Of a DNA stretch of 64,000 nucleotides, positions 56,699 through 64,000 are shown in pieces (position 1 is the stretch's first letter; each line of letters opens with the position of its first letter). The translations under genes and the position numbers were made by a program. The stretch is from Wurfbainia villosa. Its lineage: Eukaryota; Streptophyta; Magnoliopsida; Zingiberales; Zingiberaceae. The stretch lies in NCBI GenBank assembly GCA_025175895.1, contig CM046005.1:68782325-68846324 (forward strand), given 5' to 3'. The notes below the pieces were generated by a model, which did no database searches, was not told the origin of the DNA, and worked only from the letters and a program-made list of their open reading frames with translations.

Positions 56699-58823
56699 TT
56701 TATACTATTTCTATTTATAAATATCATGCTATCTTTTACTTGTACTTACCATATTTTGAATACCATAATACATGCCATGATATCAAGTCATCCATGATTA
56801 TATATTTAATAGACCTTTTCATGATATTAATTCTTTAATTTGATACATGGTTTTGATAATGTCATGCCATGGCATACATTCATCATTTAAATATGATAAA
56901 TTTCTTTTAAAAGCTAGGCATTTAATATATGTCATGCTCGCTCACATGCATTGATTCAAATTCCTTGCATTTAAAAACAAATTATATTATTTTGTATTCT
57001 AAGTAGGATAATCAAATTAGGAATGCCTAATTAGATATTCATGATCTTTTAGTCTAAGGAAGATCACTTCACATCTCATAAGAACTATAGGATAACTTGT
57101 GAATGTATTCAGATGCAGTAGATACAAATGAAATATTAAGATGATGAACTAAGTTCAAAGGACTTCACAGTGCATCTAAATGAGCTATGCATCATCAAAC
57201 CTCATGGATTTTGCATAGATCAATCATGGAAAAAGCTAATGTACAAATCATGAACATTTAGCCCATAAAGCATGATTGAAAATTACTTTGAAAAATATTT
57301 TTAAAATCATTTTAGAAAATTTTGGTAAACTCTATTTGTTAATAAAAATCACCATTGATAGTATTTATACAAAATTATGATAAAACATTGTAGGTTTCAA
57401 TGGTTTCTAGTTGTATGTCATTCTTTGAAAATAATAGGTATTTTATTAGAGAACTATTTTTTTCTAATATTCCTTGACATAAGTAATGTCCATATAATTT
57501 TTCAAAAATTATATAATTACTTGTGTTTTTAAAATTTAAACTGCAAGATTATCGAACAAATAGTCGACTGTATCTCAAACATCAATCTATTACTTTGTTA
57601 TCAATAGATGGATGAATATCAACAATCGGTTGATAGTTAGGTTTTTGACTAAAATAATGTTTTTTCAGTCATTTTTGTTTACTCCTAGATATTATAGCTA
57701 CTTCTAACCCTATGACATGCTTAGATGAATATTCAAAAGAAAAATTTCTTTTATATTCAACCATTGAATATGAAGGGTTTGTGACTCTTGGTTTCCATGG
57801 AATTAATAACTCATTAATTCCATCTTAATGATCATGCAACCCTTCTTAATGGTGAGTCTCACTCAATCCGAATTTGACTTGAGTCTAACTCGAGTCAGAT
57901 TCATTGGGTATACCTTGAGTCATACTCAATCCAAATTTGATTTGAGTCTAACTCGAGTCAAATTCATTAGGTATACCTTGAGTCCCACTCAATGAGTCTA
58001 ATCTACATTAGACTCAACCCGATGACCCAATGACTCTTCACATGAGCCATCTCCAACTCACATGTTCTAAGTGTGTGACCCAATAGGTTCCCGTAATGTT
58101 GGCAATATTTCTAAAATCCTTTAGAGACATAAGCAATGAGTGACATCTAGCAATACATCATTGCTATCCAAGTGACGAGAATGTCGAGATCCGACATAAC
58201 CTTTCCGTGACTACTATCTTGTATGACTCAGTTCTTTTATCCTTGATATATAGATTGATTAATGAGGCATAGACTGTGTCATCCTCTTATCAATCATGAG
58301 TTTCTTGATTTCCAAGTAGACTACTCAATCAAATAAGCTCAATATCTCATATTGACTTATTTAAGCATAGTCATGCATTTTAGCAGTCCTACTCTATCAA
58401 GGGGCCCATAGATATCACTTTCGTTATATGGAAGGGATACATCCCATCTACATCACTCACATCCCTCCACATAACTTATTTCATACCTAGTGATTGCCTT
58501 TATAATTACCCTATTACGAGTGACTTTTGACGAAGCCAAAGTATACAACTCATTATGTAGGGAACCGTAGTGACTTCAGGTCTAAGGACTATTCATACCA
58601 ATAGTCACATGAGAATGTTTATGACACTCATATAATGATCCATGAAACATTCTCATGGAGGGTCAATTTAGTACATAGTCTCTAATATGTACCTATGTGT
58701 CAACTTGATATCACATATACATGACTTGTGAGATTAAGTCATCAATTGACCTACATGCTAGTCTCTACGCATTAATATTGTCCTTGCATATTAATACTCG
58801 ACTAGGAATAGTTAAGAGTAGTG

Positions 58824-58912
<89 letters not shown>

Positions 58913-59101
58913 CTCTCACTATCAATTCAATCAATTGACATACTGTAAACCTGAACCTGCTATTCGAGGACACTATTATATTATCCATATAGCACAGATA
59001 AGGAATAATATAATAAGCAAACCTTGTCTGTTATTAATGAAATATGATACATATGATCCCTAATCAATCATCTCATGATTGACACTAAGGGCTAACACTA
59101 A
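56699..59101 (-). repeat. Probable minus-strand copia-type LTR remnant
   Basis: Noncoding sequence right of Gypsy-A. On the minus strand it would begin TGTTAGTGTTAGCCC at 59101. The stretch about 57840-58980 has the look of a long plant copia LTR of the SIRE/Maximus kind; this is recognition from memory of similar sequences, not a search. No gene is seen. The left part (56699-57840) is AT-rich and unassigned. Confidence 0.4.
58825..58908. repeat. (TA)42 microsatellite
   Basis: 84 bases of uninterrupted TA dinucleotide within the LTR-like stretch. The open frames through it give Ile-Tyr repeats and are not genes. Confidence 0.97.
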
Positions 59102-59189
59102 CAAATCAATAATCTTGGCCTTGCTCTATTTCTTGCAGGAGTGATGCAATAGTAATCACCAAGCGAAGGCTTCTCCCATAAGTGTCATG

Positions 59190-59955
59190 GTTGTTGGTGC
59201 AACAATGCCCTAAGCATTTATGTATTTTGATGTTTAGATAATCATTTATAGTTAGGCAATATTTATGATCTAACCATGAATGTGTTAAGTGACATGAAAA
59301 TCCAAGTGTGAAGACTTGGTAAAGAGAACAAGAAAAGTCCAAGGGAAGATTTTGGCAGCATAAATCTATGCATGTAGTCTTGGCGACGTAAAGTCCAAGC
59401 AAAACTTGGCAAAGGATGTTATGTTTGAGAGGTGTCCTAAGGCAATCGACTTATGGTTGTACTATTTATTTGATAAATAAAGATTCACTATTTATGTTCA
59501 CATGTCATATGTGTTTGATTGGATCTTAAACTCATTTACTGAATGTCTGCGATACGATTCATAACATGAGAGAACTTGTGATTGGATCACAACTAATGAG
59601 TATCTCTACATGTGTGATTATGAATGTATTGAAATAATTCCTAATCGATGAATTGATGAGTTCATACATCATCGATTCTGGGAGACTAGCATGGGTTATA
59701 CTCCTTGGTTTATCCAAGCAGCTACTCCTCACTGGCTAGAGACATTGAGATGTCAAGAGTTAAATGTGGATGCTAGTTATGGTAATTAGTTTATTGGAGT
59801 GACCTGTTGTAAGACTTCACATGGTTCTCTGCATATAAGATATTTCAGTGAAGCTCTTAATGCAGCTCGAGTGCGAGTTTCCTTCGACTTTAGGTATTCA
59901 AGTCATCTTGGTCATGGAGACTTATACTTTGACATCTTAGTCGATACATCTCTAT
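59190..59955 (+). repeat. Unassigned LTR-like fragment
   Basis: It starts TGTTGGTGCAACAATGCCC near 59192, a typical LTR start, and continues without coding potential to about 59955, where a different minus-strand LTR tail begins. No partner LTR, primer site or polypurine tract is visible. The open frame on the minus strand at 59106-59402 has no domain. Confidence 0.35.
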
Positions 59956-60146
59956 AGGATCGAGTAGGCCGAGAGAGGGGGGTGAATCTCGGTGTTTAAC
60001 AATTTTATCTAATTTTTATTATTAATTATTTAATAGTAGTACGTAGTGGAAATTAAAAACAATTATAGACACTGTAGTTTACTTGGTTCACAACCCTGAC
60101 TGGGTTGCTATCCATGAAGGGTTTTGCTCCGGAAGCTCTCATACCA
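59956..60146 (-). repeat. Tail end of a copia-branch LTR, truncated
   Basis: The minus strand runs from AACCCAGTCAGGGTTGTG through GTGAACCAAGTAAA and ATTCACCCCCCTCTC to GATCCTATA, the same order of blocks as the last 150 bases of the TR-GAG2 LTRs but diverged. It lacks the rest of an element. Confidence 0.55.
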
Positions 60147-60545
60147 ATTTAATGGTTTAGCTTATCGAGTCCGTGAGGGGAAACTTCGCTTCCCACTTCA
60201 CTTCGGTCGTTTGATAATGGTGATCCCTTCGATGCCCCCGGATTAAAATTTAATCCTAGACAAAAGGGATTGCCCAAACAACTAAGCCATCGTCGTGCTA
60301 TTTGTTTAGAGAGGTCACTTGAACAAACTAGTTGTTTAAGCGACCATCCTCTATTCTACGAGTAGCCACGGAATAGACGATGTCCGGATCGCCGGTTTTT
60401 GTATTTATGATCAGGATCCAAGTATTATTTAGCCATATATAGATTTATATCATGCTCATAATTGAAAAACAAATACAAACATGTAACATATAAAAATTAG
60501 AGAATCAATATACCTCTCGATCTTCTAATGTATGACCTTCCTTGA
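60147..60545 (-). repeat. Inverted LTR end and primer site of a Copia-1 relative, truncated
   Basis: On the minus strand it matches the last 400 bases or so of the Copia-1 LTR (for example CACGGACTCGATAAGC, TCAAGTGACCTCTCTAAAC and GCCATATA near the other end) and then reads ATTGGTATGAGAGC, a primer-site remnant. The counterpart in Copia-1 is 40030-40440. It abuts the Tat-like LTR on its right, so the remainder was probably cut off there. Confidence 0.75.
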
Positions 60546-60590
60546 TACTATTGGTACCTTTTCTATATACTCCAGATAGAAGGGTTAGCA

Positions 60591-61593
60591 TGTAACACGT
60601 GATCCGAGCCAAAATATTCGGCTCAGCGAAGGGAGAAAAGGAAGAATGGTTCGGGCCCAAATATCCGAAACAATTGGCACGGGAGAATTAGCAGAAGCAA
60701 TTGGCACGACAAAGGAGAGACGGAAGGTAATTCACCAAGGGCGGAACAGGAATTGATTCAGCTAGATAATCCCAGAAGCAGATGGGATGGATAAAGGGTC
60801 GACTCAACCTGATCGATCCGAAGGAAGTTTGGCACGGGAAAAAGAGGAATTGGTTCGGGTTGATGAGGAGCCCTAAGGCTAGGTCACCCGTGGGCCATAG
60901 ACCTAAGTTAGCTTTATCTAAAGCAGATGGTTGAGGGAGACAGTCTAACCTAGGTATCCGAAAATTAGAGGAAGAGGCATTATGCAACAGCTTAGGAGGC
61001 CCCCACACAATATTCCAAGGAGCCTTCATTCCTCATATATGTAACAGAATGATTCTCCAGGTGGAGGTGGTGACCACATGTACGATGGAGACAACCCACG
61101 ATGTCACGATGGAGGAAAAGAGGAAGATAAAAGGGAGGAAGAAAGAAGAGGAGGGGGATCCGCAATCATTCCAACCCAGCAAGAGAGAAGAAGGCACAAG
61201 AGGAGAGGGAGAGCGACAGCCACCTCGCCGGAGAAGAAGGATAGAGATCTGTTGTTGTTACATCTCTTGTATTTTTTTCTCGTCTTGTGATATCACTGTA
61301 AGAGGTTTTTCTCCTCCACCTCCGGAAACTTCTTTTTCGTAAGGGAGGACCTTCATAGTGAAAGTGCTTAGGCGCTGCACCCGGTGAGAAAGCTCACCTC
61401 CGTGGAGTAGGAATCCTCATTCCGATCCACGTTACATCTTGTGTCTGAGTTTCGATTGCTGGTACCGGTTTTTGCATTTCATCTACTTCATCTTCTTATT
61501 CTTTACTGATTGCAGCCTGTGAGAACCCTCTGAGATCTCCCTCAGTGCTTCACTGTATTGAAAAGGAGTGAACAGATTTTCCTCGTCGCATCA
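60591..61593 (+). repeat. 5' LTR of the Tat-like element (left border approximate)
   Basis: The right border is the CA of GCATCA at 61593, just before the primer site. The left border is placed at TGTAACACGTGATCC because it is the best TG start after the truncated Copia-1 relative, giving 1003 bp. No second LTR is available to confirm it. Open frames here (60688-61029 minus, 61049-61342 plus) have no domain. Confidence 0.6.
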
Positions 61594-61595
61594 GT

Positions 61596-61612
61596 TGGCG
61601 CCGTCTGTGGGA
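61596..61612 (+). other. Primer binding site, Tat-like element
   Basis: TGGCGCCGTCTGTGGGA, the kind of primer site seen in plant Tat-lineage gypsy elements; the tRNA species is not assigned here. Confidence 0.8.
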
Positions 61613-61632
61613 ACATTGAGCTGGACGTCGAG

Positions 61633-62745
61633 ATGCAACCTGAAGAGGTACAACAACCCGCTATCTCAGTAGCGGAGGAGCGCCCCATCACCCTTCTACC
61701 ATCACAGCTGAAGGCCCTGATGGATGACGCTATTACAGAGGCCCTTGCTAGGGAAAGGAGAAGGACCGGATATCTGCATCCGCATTCCGGTGAACCTTCT
61801 TCCCGAGGCCCACCCCCAGAAATGCCTCCCCCATCTCGTATAGCCGTTGATGTGGAAATATTGCCTAGAGGGGGACTTGGGGGAAGAACACCTCAGAAAA
61901 CTATGCCCTTCACCCAAACATGCAGGGAAGAACAGGGCGAAAGTCAATCAACCAGACCTCTGGAAGTATATGAGCCCAGTCCCTTTACAATGGACATTCT
62001 CTCTGAAGTCCCTCCGTCCTACTTCCGGAATCCTCAGATCGATAAGTATGATGGTTCGACGGATCCTGAAGAGAACATATCTCAATTTGACGGAGTGGCC
62101 TCGCTCCACTGTTATACTGATGCTCTCAAATGCTGAGTTTTCTAGACCACCTTAACCGGATCAACACAAAAGTGGTTTAATACTCTGCCCCCAGGATCCA
62201 TCACTTGTTTCGCTGATTTTTGGGGAATGTTTAGTCGGGAGTTTGCCAGCTGCAAGACGTATAAACATGATGCCTCCATATTAATGCATATCACCCAGGG
62301 ACCCTCAGAATCCCTTAGAGGGTATCTCCATCGATTCACTTCTGCAGCTAGGGGAATCCCCTCTGCCAGATCATAAGCTTTCAGAGGCGCTATTCAGCAC
62401 GGGCTGAAGGAGGGCCCCTTCCTCAGTTCTTTGTTAAGACAACCTGCGGATAGTTATGAGGAGCTACTAAGCCATGCAGAGCAATTTACCCGCGAAGAGG
62501 AAGGATTAAAGGTGCAGAGTGAGCGAATCGGCCGCCCAATGAAAGAGCTCGTCTCCGTCCCCGCGCTTCCCTCGGCGGGAATATGTGCGACCTTTTCGAC
62601 AGGAGGCTCCGAGACCTCGTCCAATGTTGCAGGGTGTTCGCCCCGTACCACCGTTACAAATCATGGCCGCTGAGGCACTTCCTCCCGCGAGAACTTGGAA
62701 GGAACGGGAGATGGAATTTTATGATCAACAGGGTCTGCTGCAATG
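61633..62745 (+). pseudogene. Gag of the Tat-like element (Retrotrans_gag type)
   Basis: Start placed at the ATG of MQPEEVQQ at 61633 because the upstream in-frame ATG (61558) lies before the primer site. The frame is open to 62136. It then has in-frame stops at 62134-62136 (TGA), 62143-62145 (TAG) and near 62376 (TAA) but remains in the same frame. Recognisable Gag signature: IDKYDGSTDPEENISQFDG, TQKWFNTLPPGSI, FADFWGMFSREFAS and SLRGYLHRF. Frame changes follow near 62600. Nucleocapsid-like sequence follows in the next feature. Confidence 0.82.
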
Positions 62746-62749
62746 ACCC

Positions 62750-63520
62750 TTAGGATACAGGGGGATCCCACGTAACCCCCCCCCCCCCCGCCCCATTCTT
62801 CTGCCAATATCATACGGAATATGGCCACACTAGTGGCCGATGTTTCAAGTTACAGGAGGAATTGGATCGCCTCCACACCGCATATCCGCAAGTGCGGTTT
62901 CAGGCGGGAGGACCGGCACGGCGAGGCCCCGACCCAATATAGCCCGTCCAGGGCGTATAATCAACAACCTCAAGTCACTTTCCCCCAAACGCCATCCCAA
63001 GAGGTTGTCTCTCAAGAGGGCCCATCAGGTGAGGGCCCCTCGTCCAATCTAGATAATGCTCCCACACGGGGAGTTATTCATGTGATAGCTGGAGGACCTA
63101 CTGACGGGGACTCTAACCGGGCGCGGAAGTCATACGCCCGTCTCATGGAGAGTTTGGCCATCGTCATCGACCAAACTATTCAAATAGCACCGCCCGTTTC
63201 GTTCGGGCCGGAGGATCTACAAGGTGTCCTGCTGCCCCACACGGACGCCTTGGTTATTCGTATATCCTTGGCTAATTATGAAGTGGCCAGGGTGTTGGTC
63301 GATTCGGGAAGCTCCGTCAATATCCTTTTCCAGGAAGCTTTCGGACAGATGCAGCTGGGGAATGCCCAGCTAGAAGATGTTGCCACCCCCCTCTTTGGAT
63401 TCGCGGGGCATGTGGTCCACCCTACAGGGCAGATTTCATTGCCTCTGACTCTGGGTGTAAAGCCCAGCCAAAAAACCAGTACTCCCTTTCCTTATCGTGG
63501 ACGCTCCGTCCACTTATAAT
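62750..63520 (+). pseudogene. Nucleocapsid remnant and protease of the Tat-like element
   Basis: A run of about 14 C at 62777-62790 marks a break. The segment FCQYHTEYGHTSGRCFKLQ, read in one frame at about 62802-62858, is the expected Cys/His element. A second frame stays open from 62821 to 63519 and carries the protease: GVIHVIAGG, then VARVLVDSGSSVNILF near 63300 with the DSG catalytic triplet, and PLFGFAGHVVHPTGQISLPLTLG. The flap region then shifts frame near 63480. Confidence 0.8.
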
Positions 63521-64000
63521 GCTATTCTTGGGCGTCCTTTCCTTACCCTTTTCAGCGGTAGCTTCCGCATTACCACGGTTTCAAATTTCCAAAGGACAAT
63601 TGGTGGGAGAAGTTCGTGGAGAAAGGAAGGCCTCCAGAGTCACTACACAAATGGTTCGGGATGATCAAAAGAAAGCCCGAACCGATGACCTCAAAGGCAA
63701 AGCTATCATCATTTCGGACGTCTGCGTCTTGGAAGAATCCCCCCCCCCCCAAGGCTGGCAAAATAGAAGAAGGAGAGCTGGTGGAAATCACTCCGGGAAA
63801 GGCTACACGGATAGCACAACAGCTGGAAACCAAGGAAGGGCTGGTGGCTTGCTTGAAGGAGAATGAAGACATCTTTGCGAGAGATGTGCACGATCTTACT
63901 GGGATCAACCCTCGAGTGGCTGAACACCATCTCAATATCACTAGAGGAGCCCACCCAATGTAAGAGGCGACATTTTGGACTGGAAAAGGACAAGGTCATA
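63521..64000 (+). pseudogene. Linker and start of reverse transcriptase of the Tat-like element
   Basis: After the protease the frame changes (sequence for ILGRPFLT near 63530 is in a different frame). The stretch 63780-63960 encodes EDIFARDVHDLTGINPRVAEHHLNITRG, the conserved lead-in to RT in Tat-type pol. The window ends before the RT core. A run of about ten C near 63740 is another probable break point. Confidence 0.7.

Larger units (their letters stand above)
60591..64000 (+). mobile_element. Tat-like Ty3/gypsy element, 5' part, truncated by the right window edge
   Basis: LTR about 60591-61593, primer site 61596, then decayed gag, protease and the beginning of RT up to the window end. 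The primer site differs from all others here, and the gag and protease are of the Tat type (Retand/Ogre relatives). The 3' part and second LTR are beyond 64000. Confidence 0.82.

Noticed and set aside
58721..59063. Open frames with long Ile-Tyr repeats
   Set aside because: These are translations of the (TA)42 microsatellite.

Overview
This is plant nuclear DNA with no recognisable cellular gene. Almost the whole window is one nest of transposable elements. The mix is Ty3/gypsy chromovirus elements, a Ty3/gypsy Tat-like element, Ty1/copia elements, gag-only LTR elements and a CACTA DNA transposon. Initiator-Met tRNA primer sites (TGGTATCAGAGC) and GC-rich LTR leaders fit a large-genome flowering plant, probably a monocot. 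The species cannot be fixed from this sequence alone.

Layout. Positions 1-3373 hold the left-truncated minus-strand copy of a gag-only LTR element (TR-GAG1a). It sits inside a minus-strand gypsy-type LTR (LTR-X, to 5698). LTR-X in turn cuts into the 5' LTR of a long plus-strand chromovirus, Gypsy-A (5699-56698 in this window). The Gypsy-A 5' LTR also carries a 344-bp tandem duplication and a solo LTR (6236-7349). Its internal region (10234-25123) is a decayed gag-pol, split by a minus-strand relative, Gypsy-B (12761-22914). Its 3' LTR (25124-56698) holds three further insertions: TR-GAG1b (26723-32078, intact gag gene), Copia-1 (32973-46825) and a CACTA element (47320-56177). Copia-1 itself has a second gag-only element, TR-GAG2 (34487-39699), in its 5' LTR.

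Because both LTRs of Gypsy-A and of Copia-1 are present, the uninterrupted partner LTR shows the empty target site for four insertions (TR-GAG1b, Copia-1, CACTA, TR-GAG2). The uninterrupted repeat unit shows it for the solo LTR. Target-site duplications read directly from the sequence are GTATG, ATGTC, TAC, GCTTA, GGTAA and TAATG (Gypsy-B). The order is therefore: Gypsy-A first, then independent insertions into it, and TR-GAG2 after Copia-1.

Right of Gypsy-A (56699-60590) lie pieces of at least three other LTRs in both orientations, including a (TA)42 run. From about 60591 to the right edge is the 5' LTR, primer site, gag, protease and beginning of reverse transcriptase of a Tat-like gypsy element, broken by in-frame stops and shifts.

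Function. The only long intact genes are the two TR-GAG1 gag genes. Their elements have no pol, so any mobility would need enzymes from another element. All pol and transposase genes seen are broken. Localised, motif-specific differences between LTR pairs deserve a check as either real recombination or consensus error.
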